DNA of 64,000 nucleotides from assembly GCA_008360955.1 (NCBI GenBank), contig LUCM01005707.1, positions 1 to 64,000 of the forward strand, read 5' to 3'. Positions 47,901 to 54,150 of the stretch are shown here, one piece after another; within the stretch, counting starts at the first letter, position 1, and the number at the start of each line of letters is the position of its first letter. Source of the stretch: Fasciolopsis buskii (lineage: Eukaryota; Platyhelminthes; Trematoda; Plagiorchiida; Fasciolidae). The notes under the pieces were generated by a model, which did not search any database, was not told where the DNA came from, and worked only from the letters and a program-made list of their open reading frames with translations. The position numbers and the translations under genes were made by a program.

Positions 47901-48065
47901 CCGTCTTTTGGGTTCATTGAATGACATGGTTTTCCTTATCTATCCGTTGCAGATCACTGATGCTTTTATCCACCTCTTTTTTTCTACACTAGGGAATATT
48001 TGGGCAAACAGTTGGACTCAGCGCAATCACAAGAAGGCCGTGCGGGCGATCTCCGTGGGAAATAA
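11230..48065 (+). CDS. ATP6V1H: V-type proton ATPase subunit H, 12 exons, complete
   Basis: Regulatory subunit H of the cytosolic V1 sector; it couples ATP hydrolysis to proton pumping and restrains free V1. Exons: 11230-11278, 11318-11396, 11442-11544, 11585-11674, 11714-11932, 23458-23555, 26389-26587, 37346-37495, 38668-38825, 41250-41351, 43481-43594, 47993-48065. All introns are GT-AG and the joined frame is 1,434 nt (477 residues), against about 483 in human. Recognisable motifs in order are VNWQSYVQ (residues 36-43), LLDDLLQEDK (about 101-110), [42 protein letters not shown], the hallmark [18 protein letters not shown] (exon 9), [24 protein letters not shown] and WEYLGKQL. Exons 1-8 give the N-terminal HEAT-repeat domain and exons 9-12 the C-terminal domain. 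The start is the first ATG in an exon compatible with the family N terminus. The family assignment is strong; the exact first exon is slightly less certain. Confidence 0.95.
11933..13025 (+). other. Start of ATP6V1H intron 5, no feature seen
   Basis: A hydrophobic 85-codon frame at 12,164-12,421 has no flanking splice logic compatible with the gene and no family resemblance. I treat it as chance. Confidence 0.4.
13030..15245 (+). mobile_element. RTE-like LINE, most complete copy (intron 5, sense)
   Basis: The copy lacks a visible endonuclease. It starts in the linker (open for 148 codons, 13,086-13,532, ending at a TAA), then covers RT fingers (13,700-13,910), motif A 'VVFMDLK' near 13,925, the C-terminal part of RT and a 3' tail to about 15,243. 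Motif C reads YANGI at 14,235-14,249 in place of YADD-I, so both catalytic aspartates are gone. Stops at 13,530-13,532 and 13,644-13,646 and several frame changes confirm it is dead. Its two ends match the fragments at 4,876-5,559 and 1-473 almost perfectly. Confidence 0.75.
15246..17335 (+). other. ATP6V1H intron 5, unassigned stretch
   Basis: No coding frame with family resemblance. A 'TGTTTATCAAAAGGATAAAT' string at about 16,379-16,398 recurs near 23,166 with one change, next to the 5' end of a CR1 copy, but the element it belongs to is unclear. Confidence 0.4.
18493..18530. other. Tn5/Nextera mate-pair junction adapter (contaminant)
   Basis: A perfect 38-nt palindrome made of CTGTCTCTTATACACATCT (18,493-18,511) followed directly by its complement AGATGTGTATAAGAGACAG (18,512-18,530). 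These are the 19-bp Tn5 mosaic ends joined back to back, which is the circularisation junction of Nextera mate-pair libraries. A minus-strand frame starting here begins MYKRQ, a known mark of this adapter in databases. This is library sequence, not genome. Confidence 0.97.
18531..19906. other. Probable mis-assembled insert: noisy inverted copy of CR1 copy C
   Basis: From 18,993 to 19,906 the + strand reads as the reverse complement of 20,871-20,034, but with many single-base insertions: 914 nt against 838 nt. The pattern is that of an uncorrected long read, not of evolutionary decay. The stretch lies between a library adapter and an N gap. I cannot place 18,531-18,992 with confidence; it may be the same read further into the element or a chimeric piece. 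Confidence 0.8.
19907..19931. other. Assembly gap (25 N)
   Basis: A run of 25 N. Immediately after it, 19,932-20,032 repeats 18,392-18,492 exactly, so the gap closes a duplication and is probably not missing sequence. Confidence 0.95.
19932..20032. repeat. Exact ~101-bp direct duplication of 18,392-18,492
   Basis: Starts GAACTATTCAGG and ends GAACCAGGGAAG in both places, offset 1,540. The first copy runs into the adapter and the second continues into the rest of the CR1 reverse transcriptase ('LDAV' region). It is best explained as the same genomic segment assembled twice. Confidence 0.85.
21181..23145 (-). mobile_element. CR1-like LINE copy A (intron 5), 5'-truncated
   Basis: Three consecutive minus-strand frames cover the element: linker and N-terminal RT (22,853-22,431, 140 codons), RT palm (22,407-21,889, 172 codons) and the C-terminal domain (21,829-21,275, 184 codons). 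The palm shows '[17 protein letters not shown]', motif A '[12 protein letters not shown]', a damaged motif B ([10 protein letters not shown]) and motif C DADDIA (DD at 21,975-21,970). The endonuclease is missing. A 'TATTGTATTGTATTGTATA'-type tail at about 21,183-21,205 marks the 3' end. It is colinear with copy B at an offset of exactly 22,988. Confidence 0.85.
23458..23555 (+). CDS. ATP6V1H: ATP6V1H exon 6
   Basis: 98 nt after TTTATAG and before GTATGT. It encodes [13 protein letters not shown] and then [12 protein letters not shown], matching the 'CLQLMLRVNEYRF' helix of the animal protein. It follows an 11,525-nt intron and lacks the serine-rich insert that some mammalian isoforms carry at this point. 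Confidence 0.9.
23560..25830 (+). other. ATP6V1H intron 6, unassigned stretch
   Basis: A 109-codon frame at 23,823-24,152 and its antisense shadow have no motif that I know. I see no LINE domain or SINE here until 25,835. Confidence 0.35.
25835..25975 (+). repeat. tRNA-headed SINE, family 2
   Basis: 'AAGGTCGCAGGTTCCAAATC' carries a degenerate B box, then comes the body 'CCGTCTGTTGGTCGCGACCC', 'TTTCTGAAAATAGTGCA' and 'TTTCATTAAGAAAAG'. It parallels 48,950-49,110 and the antisense copy at 1,560-1,710. A short TATG/TATA-rich simple tract follows at 25,974-26,005. Confidence 0.55.
26389..26587 (+). CDS. ATP6V1H: ATP6V1H exon 7
   Basis: 199 nt after TGTTACAG and before GTGAGT. It encodes [21 protein letters not shown] and [13 protein letters not shown], the centre of the N-terminal HEAT-repeat domain. 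It ends on a codon boundary. A family 1 SINE begins about 160 nt downstream. Confidence 0.93.
26745..27010 (+). repeat. tRNA-headed SINE, family 1 (intron 7)
   Basis: The B box GGTTCGAATCC is at 26,809-26,819, preceded by 'CTGTCACCGAAAGGGTCAGA'. The body has 'CCGGACCTAACTAGACCTTA', 'TTCTATACCACTCCAAGTTT' and 'GTGTAGTGTGCCCTAGTGGC'. This is the longest and cleanest alignment with the 6.4-kb copy. Confidence 0.7.
27015..28285 (+). other. ATP6V1H intron 7, unassigned stretch
   Basis: Only short frames without family resemblance. Nothing I can name. Confidence 0.35.
28290..29165 (-). mobile_element. Old CR1-like LINE relic (RT to C terminus)
   Basis: The minus strand, in broken frames, follows copies A and B. 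'[19 protein letters not shown]' near 29,125-29,065 corresponds to '[19 protein letters not shown]', and later comes '[20 protein letters not shown]' at about 28,495-28,436, matching '[21 protein letters not shown]'. No frame is intact. It is clearly older than copies A-C. Confidence 0.6.
29920..31480 (-). mobile_element. APE-type LINE relic, linker to 3' end (intron 7, antisense)
   Basis: Read right to left. The linker has '[20 protein letters not shown]' near 31,195-31,136 and '[11 protein letters not shown]' near 31,080-31,050. Degraded RT follows at 30,683-30,309 (124 codons), with '[20 protein letters not shown]' as decayed motif B and DCADDTVLL as motif C (Y changed to C). The C-terminal domain is at 30,305-29,979, with '[14 protein letters not shown]', 'LLCGSETW' and '[16 protein letters not shown]'. 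Frames are broken between domains, so it is inactive. It differs in family from the RTE copies at 5 and 13 kb. Confidence 0.7.
31481..37345 (+). other. Rest of ATP6V1H intron 7: scattered LINE tails, mostly unassigned
   Basis: Short 3'-end LINE remnants can be traced at about 32,990-33,190 (+; 'GLKMGQVSQ', then a [17 protein letters not shown] stretch) and 36,000-36,180 (-; '[18 protein letters not shown]'). A 129-codon minus-strand frame at 33,279-33,668 and a 79-codon frame at 34,235-34,474 with a loose Cys/His pattern are not assignable. The rest shows nothing I recognise. Confidence 0.4.
37346..37495 (+). CDS. ATP6V1H: ATP6V1H exon 8
   Basis: 150 nt, exactly 50 codons, after GTTATAG and before GTACGT. 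It encodes [20 protein letters not shown] and [12 protein letters not shown], equivalent to the 'NFLEKS...IQCKVLKQLENL...EDIKFLLEKL' segment of the family. A longer frame overlaps it but is a shadow in a different phase. Confidence 0.93.
37536..37767 (+). other. Hydrophobic ORF after exon 8, possible TM segment, unassigned
   Basis: A frame open to a stop at 37,765-37,767 contains '[20 protein letters not shown]' and continues '[14 protein letters not shown]', which would be one long membrane helix and faintly recalls the last helix of tetraspanins. A 40-nt GT...AG unit (37,496-37,535) sits directly before it. Splicing it to exon 8 does not keep this frame, so it is not an alternative end of subunit H. 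It may be chance or a fragment of another gene. Confidence 0.2.
38668..38825 (+). CDS. ATP6V1H: ATP6V1H exon 9 (hallmark motif)
   Basis: 158 nt after TTCGTAG and before GTATGT. It encodes [16 protein letters not shown] and then [18 protein letters not shown], the most conserved stretch of subunit H, at the junction of the N- and C-terminal domains. It ends two bases into a codon, completed by A at 41,250 (Lys). Confidence 0.95.
39480..40050 (+). mobile_element. LINE 3'-part relic (intron 9, sense)
   Basis: Broken frames read 'FNYLGNCIS' near 39,580, 'RHLWRW' near 39,675, '[14 protein letters not shown]' near 39,828-39,870 and 'GWKMGLGG' near 39,883, then a GP..CS.TTELGS-like region. This is the C-terminal end seen in fluke APE-type LINEs. 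The catalytic domains are absent. Confidence 0.6.
40055..43480 (+). other. ATP6V1H introns 9-10 outside exon 10: nothing recognised
   Basis: Apart from exon 10 (41,250-41,351) I find no coding similarity, SINE or LINE domain that I can support. Confidence 0.4.
41250..41351 (+). CDS. ATP6V1H: ATP6V1H exon 10
   Basis: 102 nt after CGTTGCAG and before GTGAGT. It encodes [18 protein letters not shown], then [15 protein letters not shown], matching the C-terminal domain (animal '[16 protein letters not shown]'). It ends two bases into a Gln codon. Confidence 0.95.
43481..43594 (+). CDS. ATP6V1H: ATP6V1H exon 11
   Basis: 114 nt after ACTTTTAG and before GTAAGT. It encodes [17 protein letters not shown] and then [19 protein letters not shown], and ends on TG, completed to Trp by G at 47,993. 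The match to the family's C-terminal armadillo-like repeats is close. Confidence 0.95.
44130..46860 (-). mobile_element. CR1-like LINE copy B with endonuclease (intron 11)
   Basis: This is the longest CR1 copy. The endonuclease frame (46,854-46,129, 241 codons) holds '[13 protein letters not shown]' (the Q-E-S motif with catalytic Glu), '[16 protein letters not shown]', '[10 protein letters not shown]' (GDFN changed to GNFK) and '[17 protein letters not shown]'. It continues through the linker (45,841-45,419), RT palm (45,395-44,877, motif C DADD) and C terminus (44,817-44,335). The palm and linker frames have the same break points as copy A. Catalytic changes and shared frame breaks make it inactive. 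One ambiguous base is at 44,706. Confidence 0.85.
46940..47115 (+). mobile_element. Short LINE 3'-end remnant
   Basis: A 'GTTACGCATGTTGTTAG'-type start, a GTTGGAATTTGGGCCGAAG stretch and 'GTCCAGTTAGGTTGCC' parallel the region coding the C-terminal end and 3' tail of APE-type LINEs seen at 39.8-40.0 kb. It is too short to classify. Confidence 0.35.
47339..47580 (+). other. Hydrophobic mini-ORF with a 34-nt intron-like gap
   Basis: After TGTTTCAG, the frame from 47,339 reads [17 protein letters not shown] and then a basic segment, as in a single membrane helix. It runs to 47,460, where a GT...TTTATTTAG unit of 34 nt (47,461-47,494) could be a micro-intron like those in the host gene's 5' end. 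The joined frame stops soon after, near 47,577. I do not recognise it. It could be a fragment of a membrane protein gene or chance, and it does not fit in frame with ATP6V1H exon 11 (joining would create an immediate stop). Confidence 0.2.
47993..48065 (+). CDS. ATP6V1H: ATP6V1H exon 12, C terminus and stop
   Basis: 73 nt after a TTTTTTTCTACACTAG acceptor. It encodes [14 protein letters not shown] and a short hydrophilic tail ending at TAA (48,063-48,065). The animal protein ends the same way, with WEYLGKQL and a polar tail of similar length. Confidence 0.93.
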
Positions 48066-48458
48066 CTTTTTGAACAACTCTTCGAGTCTTTTTGAAACGT
48101 GTTACTAGTTCTCACCCGTTGGGTGAACCATCATTGCATAATAGCGGTTTGTTTATGATATTTCATTACTTCCAGTGATCGGTTATTATTAATTTTTCGC
48201 CGAGAAATAATTCATTGATTCGTCCATTTACCGCTTCTCTCTTAATCTTCATTTTGGATGAGCTGCGCTTGATGTCTGGTCCTGGTTCCCGTTGGCAATG
48301 TTTTCCTTTACCAGCCCGAACCCACTATTTATCGTTCGAATCGATTATTGTTCCGTCAACAATCTGCTGGAAATCGTGGTTTCGTGCATGTTCGTACTTT
48401 CCTGGTCATTCCAAACTAGTTTTCCAATATGAAAAATCCAGGTACTCTTGTTCTGAAA

Positions 48459-48464
48459 AATAAA
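48459..48464 (+). terminator. Poly(A) signal AATAAA for ATP6V1H
   Basis: A canonical AATAAA lies 394 nt after the stop codon and is followed within about 15-35 nt by a T- and GT-rich stretch. It is the first canonical hexamer I find downstream, so a 3' UTR of about 0.4 kb is likely. Confidence 0.55.
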
Positions 48465-48949
48465 CGTTTTCTCCGTTTCATTTGCGGTCTGTGCACTCAT
48501 CGTCCACTAATTCTGATGAAATATGCACTTCATTTCCAATAATGTATTTGCATTTGTCGTCAGTTGGGGAATTAAATTGGCTGAGTTGTGCCGCCGTCCG
48601 AGGAGTAGTCAGTGCGAACAGCTATTATACGGTTTGATCTAAACTTTCCAAGATGTGCATTCACTTTCTATGTAGTTGTTTATCATTCATGTCGGTTTTG
48701 GAGTAAATCAGCCGTTCAGTCTGCCTGCTTGTTAGTTCTTACTCGTATGTCCCTGTACGTTTGGTCGTCCTCACTTCTCCATGTTCATTATGGTTGCAGC
48801 TAGTACCCGTGGTTGGCACTTGTCCTCGTTCGTCGAATAACCAGGACAGTTTCAAGTCCTTTGGTCGTTCTTACTAATACCAGACACGGAAGTTTGAACA
48901 ATATATGCAGGTGATAATGGTTCGGAGTTTTAATGGCTCACGTATGTGT

Positions 48950-49110
48950 CTAACTTGGCTAGCAGTGGCCAAGCGGATAACGTCCTGGTATTTAGACATG
49001 AAGGTCGCGGGTTCGAATCCTCCCACCGCCGGTAAACTTCTCCAGTTGGCAACCCTCTGTTGGCCGCGGCCCCCTTCCTGAAAAATGATGCATCTAGTTG
49101 TTTCATTAAT
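48950..49110 (+). repeat. tRNA-headed SINE, family 2, best-preserved copy
   Basis: The A box TGGCCAAGCGG (48,966-48,976) and a perfect B box GGTTCGAATCC (49,010-49,020) are 33 nt apart, the spacing of a Ser/Leu-type tRNA promoter. The body 'CTTCTCCAGTTGGCAACCC', 'TCTGTTGGCCGCGGCCCCC' and 'CCTGAAAAATGATGCA' is shared with the other two copies. A mature tRNA is unlikely because the acceptor stem does not pair. Confidence 0.7.
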
Positions 49111-49409
49111 GAAAGACAGGAGAGGAAAATCAAGACTTCTAGGTGGTTTGGCAAGTTAGTAACTCAAAACGGGTTAATTAAATTGTTTCTGAACTGTACT
49201 AGGATGTTTCTGGAGAAGAACATTGTGTTCAGGATGGGATAACTGGTAGATCTTAGTTATTCGGCCCAAACCCTAAATCTTCATAAGTTTTGTCTACATT
49301 TTGCTCACATCGTGCTGCGGCATCCCCCTTAAGCAACGTGCTCTGTGCTCCCCCATTGGCCGGAGTGAAGCAGTCATCAACTGTAAATGTAAACCTAAAC
49401 ACAAGGACA

Positions 49410-51640
49410 CGCTTGAATATGTGCTATTGGAATGTGAGAACTTTTCTGAATAAAGGTAGCCAATACATCTCCATGCGTATAATCTACGATTACGGGATTG
49501 ATATTACTTGCCTATCCGAAGTGCGCCTACCCAACTCCGGAAGCCGGTCAGGTCGTCCAGACGGGCACGTCCCACTGGATGTATCAAGTGGGCCAAAAGA
49601 CAATTCCGAACTTCGTCATATTGGGCAGTCGAGTTCTCAGCGCATTGATATCTTGGAAACCAGATTCTCCAAGACTTGCAATGGCACGATTTAGGAGGAC
49701 TTTCGACGTGACGGTCACTTCAGTTTGCGCCCTTACTCTGCAGGCTCAGCCAAACGCTAAAAGTGGCCTCTGCAACGAACTTTAAGGTTTAGTCAAGCGT
49801 ATCCTTTTACTTGCAGCAGATTGGAACGCCCGCATGGGATCAGCGGATGAATTCGCCCGTCACATGCTGGGGAGATTCGACCTCGGTGAGGCGGAAATGA
49901 AGATCGCTTGGTTTATTTTGTGGATCTCAGTCGACTGGTCGTCACTAGTATCCGCTTTCAACATCCGAAGAGTCATCTACTGGCGTGACACTCCAACGAC
50001 GGCGGAACAGTGCGCCAGATCGACTGTCTTGGTGCTTTCCCATTGGTCACCATCGATCGAAAATTGGTGAGCACACCCTGGCGGCATAACAGGAAACGCC
50101 AACGACATGGACCACAGATTGGCACGCGTATGCCTCAAGCTTCACCTTTCAGCCTGACAGAAACTCCAACCGCACCGCGGAGTCGACGTCTCTAAGGTGG
50201 CAATCCCAGATAACGTGAGAACCAACGTTATCACATCTAAACTAGCCTAGATCGAAGAAGATGGCGGCCTAGATGAGCTGTGGATGGGGCTAAAAGTATC
50301 CATCATCGTCGCCTCCCTTGAACAGCTAGGCAAAGCTAAGCGAACTAAAAAGATTGGATATCCGCTAAGGCTGGAGTCGCTAGACTACACAACTCACCTG
50401 ACTACCACCTCTGCCACGAAGCTGCGCGCTCAGTGGAGAGCGACTGAAAGCGATAGTGGTATGAAATTACAGACCTCTTGGAAACCGCGGCTGCCGTTGG
50501 GGATTTTAGACTAATGTGCTTCTCTTCGGTTAAGGCGCAACCTCCGTCCTCCACGCCTCGTGACGGCAGTGGCAACTAAACTGCTTGCAACCGTTTTGCT
50601 TAACCGCTTTGTCGCTGTTCGGGACGCACGAACACGCTCTACTCAATGTGGTTTTCCTCGAGGAAGAAGTTGTATTGACTAGACCTTTACACTACGTCGA
50701 ATTCTAGAACAGCGGTGTAGGTTCCATCAACTTACGGCAACGTGCTTCATCAGATTTCGTGCAGCATTGGACTCCGATGGAAGACAGTCAACCTGGGGCA
50801 TACTCCGAAGTGACGCTGTGCTGAAATAGTACGTTACACTTTTAAAACCATAGTAGTCGTCAACACAGGCGCGTGTCCGCGCCTACGGAGAAGAATATCC
50901 GAAGTCCTCCCTCGACTCGGGTGTTCATCAAGGTTGCCCGTTGTCACCGACTTTTCAACTGCGTTGTAAATTGAATAATGCGTCGTGCCCTCGATAGCTT
51001 TTGTAGAATACAACTTGCTCACGGTTGCTGAGTCACTGACCTCGAGTTCGGCGACGATATTGTTCTTCTGATAGAGGAGCCTGCAACTGTAGCCGTCCCT
51101 ATACCGGAAAGTATGCGAACCCATGACCGTTGGTTTGGAAGTATATACATGAAAAACTAAGTTTCCCACCTTACCTTGTCTCCATATCAGTGGCGACATT
51201 TGGAGCGGATGTTTTGCTTCCAGTACCTGAGCTCTACTATCCAACCGAATCGCCAAACCATAGACGAGGTTAAGCTCCTCGTAGACTGCGCCTGCAGAGC
51301 TTTTCTTTCACTTCGCAAGGCATTATGGTCTCGTAACGAAATAAACCTCCGTTCGAAGCTAGGCGTTTACCGTGCTACCGTCCTTAGGTACGCATACGCA
51401 ATCTGGCTAATAAAGGTAAGCGATGCAGATCGGCTAGGAAATTTCGCCCATTGGTGCCTTCGCTATATGGTAAAAATTAAGTGATGTGACTGTGTCTCCA
51501 ACCCTGCTGTGCTCCAGCACTGTATGGAAGTCGAATGGCTTTCGTCGTTTTTTTCAAATATGTCGCCTACAGTGGTTTGATCATGTTTGCCATCCGGAGA
51601 CGGAATTAACGAAGATGAGTCTATTGTCATCATCCTGTTC
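49410..51640 (+). mobile_element. Decayed APE-type LINE: endonuclease, RT, C terminus
   Basis: The endonuclease starts at about 49,419 with 'MCYWNVRTFLNKG', then 'GIDITCLSEVRLPNSG' (about 49,497-49,544) and 'ADWNARMGSADE' near 49,818. RT begins near 50,580 with 'LLATVLLNRFVAVRDARTRS', then 'TQCGFPRGRSCID' and a stop. Motif A reads CFIRFRAALDS, with Arg where the catalytic Asp of FIDFRAAFDS should be. Motif B 'GVHQGCPLSP' is near 50,920 and motif C EFGDDIVLL at 51,044-51,070. The C-terminal part 'FCFQYLSSTIQPN' to 'LRYMVKI' ends near 51,480. Many stops and shifts: a pseudo-element. Confidence 0.75.
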
Positions 51641-51644
51641 AAAT

Positions 51645-52445
51645 TAGAAATGTCACACTGGCGGCCAATTGAAGACGTGGGTTAGCACTATTAAAGCGAA
51701 CATGGATCGCTGAGGTCTTCAGTCGGTTTTCGGAGTACGCAGGTGATGCAGCAACTGCGGTATCCAGACCTCGCTGCGTATCACAGCGCATGAACGGTTC
51801 CGGCCAGAGACATCCAAGAAGCCAACTTATTCTCTCGCAGGACTCTAGATGACAAGAAGCTAAATAGCTCAGTTCAACGGAGTGCCTCACCTTGGAGTAC
51901 CAAGCAATCGGATTCACTGGAAAGTGTCTTCAGAATCCGGCACTTGGTTCTTTAACCAAAAGCACGTTTAGTTTGGATGTAAGCAGGATGTTGGGTTCCG
52001 CAGTGCAGGTTTCGCCCTTGATTGTAGCCGTTAGCCTTCATTTTATGCATTTGCTTTCGTGCTACTGGAGTATGCCAGGGTGTCTTAGATAAGCTTCTTT
52101 GCCACACCTAAACCGTGCGACATCATATCTCCGTAAGATTTCGCAATATCTTTATTCATTGGTGTAGCACGATAACCACTCCCTGCTTTCATGGGGATCC
52201 TAGTGAGAAACCAGTAAAAACGAGCACAAGTATGGAGAGGAAAGTACCGAGTACGTGTACCTGAAGAGCGCTAATAACCGCGAAACCGGTCGCTTGTTTC
52301 CGGGGCAATTTCATTCATTCGTCCGTATGCGAAATATGCTACTGACAACAAAAACCCATCGTTTCTTTCTTTAATATGATTCCATCTACTCCTATCTCCT
52401 TCTGTTGTTTGGCACAGCCTGATATTAGGCTGGTGCTTAGCTGTT
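51645..52445. other. Unassigned intergenic DNA
   Basis: Only short frames. The left part may be 3' tail of the LINE at 49.4-51.6 kb, but I see no boundary. Confidence 0.35.
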
Positions 52446-52449
52446 GGTA

Positions 52450-52625
52450 GACCGGCACTGATCAAGTGGATAAAGTATCTGTCAACAAAAAGGGTCAGTG
52501 GTTCGAAACCCAGATTCCCCGGTCACTGATGGTCGCCGGCAACTTGTTGTCGCGTGGATCGGTACCACACCTGACCTAATGAGGCCTTATATGGTTCTAT
52601 ACCACTCCATTTTCCGGCACATTAG
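52450..52625 (+). repeat. tRNA-headed SINE, family 1
   Basis: A nearly perfect B box GGTTCGAAACC is at 52,500-52,510, preceded by 'CTGTCAACAAAAAGGGTCAG'. The body is 'CAACTTGTTGTCGCGTGGAT', 'CACACCTGACCTAATGAGGC' and 'TGGTTCTATACCACTCCA', followed by a divergent end. Confidence 0.65.
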
Positions 52626-53085
52626 GCGATTTACATGAAAAAGGGTCAACGTGAGGAGTTCATTTGTCTTATAATGCTAAGTTAATTCATCTCACCTGAC
52701 TAAATGCTTATACTCCCTAGAAAGCTCGAATTCATCAGGACTAGTGGGGTCGTTTCTAGGGGCCGTTAGAACATGTGCTATATTGATGATCACACGCCGA
52801 ATTGGGTCGTTTTAACAGAGGGCGCAATTTAAACGATGTAATAACGACGCGACTCACCAAGGCTTGTTTTGTGAATCCAATCGGTAATTGCGAAAACCCG
52901 TCGATCTTGGTAGAATCCCTACTTGCGCATAGTCTCCATCGAAGCATCCTATTCCGTGGGACCATGGATCACTCATTAGGGCACCTTCACCCAGTTTGTG
53001 GATGACGTCCATGCCTGGGCTCGAATAGCGGCGGGATCAAGAACTTCTCGTATTTGGATGCAATCGACTAATATTTTATAGTTGA

Positions 53086-53440
53086 TTAAAACGTGCCGGA
53101 CAAAAAGAAATAACCGAATTGGTGTCGCAATAAGTCATATTCTCTGGTATTTGGCTTCTTACACCCTGACTTAAGAATTTGTGATGATCTCCGGAGCGGG
53201 CTCTCCTGTCCACTGCGTCCAGGAAGGTGCGACGATTCCTTAACCGGATATACTCTCTTCGTCTGTTTATGTCGTTCTCTCAGTAAAATTTTCTGAGTAG
53301 CTTTTATATTCACAACCACTCCTGCTCGATTGGGGGATAGTATGGCAACGAACACATGTTTTATTTGAAGTTGTTTACAAAATTCACGGAATGGGACGGC
53401 GAGAAAGTAAGAGCCAATGTTAGAGGTAGGCAAATCCACG
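53086..53440 (-). mobile_element. LTR-retrotransposon (gypsy-type) integrase relic
   Basis: A 117-codon minus-strand frame shows 'REFCKQLQIKHVF', then 'ILSPNRAGVVVNI', which follow the integrase core of Ty3/gypsy elements. The expected D-N-G before it appears as S-N-I-G, and the catalytic Glu of the G-V-V-E motif is Val. It is a broken fragment without visible protease, RT or LTRs nearby. The family call rests on one core motif, so it is moderate. Confidence 0.45.
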
Positions 53441-53689
53441 TATTCCCGGTGTTGAGGTGATAGAGGGATAATTTCTAGCCATTTTGAGTGTGCATCTATC
53501 TACCAATACAAAACAGAAAATATTGTTTATGATCCCAACATAGACTACGCGAATTCTGGATCGAGGGCCTGCATGCGTCGACCAAGGAACAGGTTCCCCG
53601 TTAGGTGGAAATTTGGCTCCTTGTTGACAGAATAAACAATGGCATCATGTCCCCAAAGTTGCTGTCCATGAACGGCCAATGAGCAAAAC

Positions 53690-53900
53690 CCAGTGCTGTC
53701 GCTTACACGCGACCTACTGCTGATTGATTCGAATGGAATTGTCGAAGCACCAGTTGTCGCAAAACAGGTCGAGGTTGCATCGACCAAATATTCGCTCCTC
53801 ATCAGTTGCTTTTTACGCGCAACACTGCCACCCTACGATGGTAGTCTTTCTCGACTTGAAAGGCGCGTTCGACTCAATGGATTGGGCAGCGCCATTCAGA
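53690..53900 (+). mobile_element. RTE-like RT fragment ending at an assembly gap
   Basis: The fingers motif 'RSRLHRPNIRSSS' region (53,755-53,815) and motif A 'VVFLDLKGAFDSMDWAAPF' (about 53,841-53,897) align with the RTE copy at 13,850-13,980. This copy keeps a normal F-L-D-L-K-G-A-F-D motif A where the 13-kb copy is damaged. It is cut by the run of N at 53,901. Confidence 0.65.
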
Positions 53901-53975
53901 NNNNNNNNNNNNNNNNNNNNNNNNNNNNNNNNNNNNNNNNNNNNNNNNNNNNNNNNNNNNNNNNNNNNNNNNNNN
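53901..53975. other. Assembly gap (75 N)
   Basis: A run of 75 N inside or at the edge of an RTE fragment. The sequence after it (53,976 onward) is not recognisable RTE, so the two sides may not be adjacent in the genome. Confidence 0.95.
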
Positions 53976-54088
53976 ACAGAAATGCCAATACGCGTGTCAA
54001 TACGCGACGAGTCACCAACATCATCATCATCGTTCAGCGTTAAACAGCGCGGCAAACCTCACTGACCGCTGCCTTTTCCCCAGAGTCA

Positions 54089-54150
54089 GGCTACAATTAA
54101 CTAAGTCAGAAGAATACAAGACATTCTTGATAAACAACCATTGCTCATTG
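54089..54150 (+). repeat. Short repeat shared with 62,071-62,128
   Basis: 'ACAATTAACTAAGTCAGAAG' and 'CAAGACATTCTTGATAAACA' followed by ACCATTGCT occur at both places with one difference. At 62 kb the stretch directly follows a 'GTGTCAATACGCGACG' segment that here lies about 85 nt further upstream (53,995-54,010). Confidence 0.7.

Noticed and set aside
48966..49020. Functional tRNA-Ser/Leu gene
   Set aside because: The A and B boxes are present but the acceptor stem does not pair, and the downstream body is repeated elsewhere. SINE preferred.
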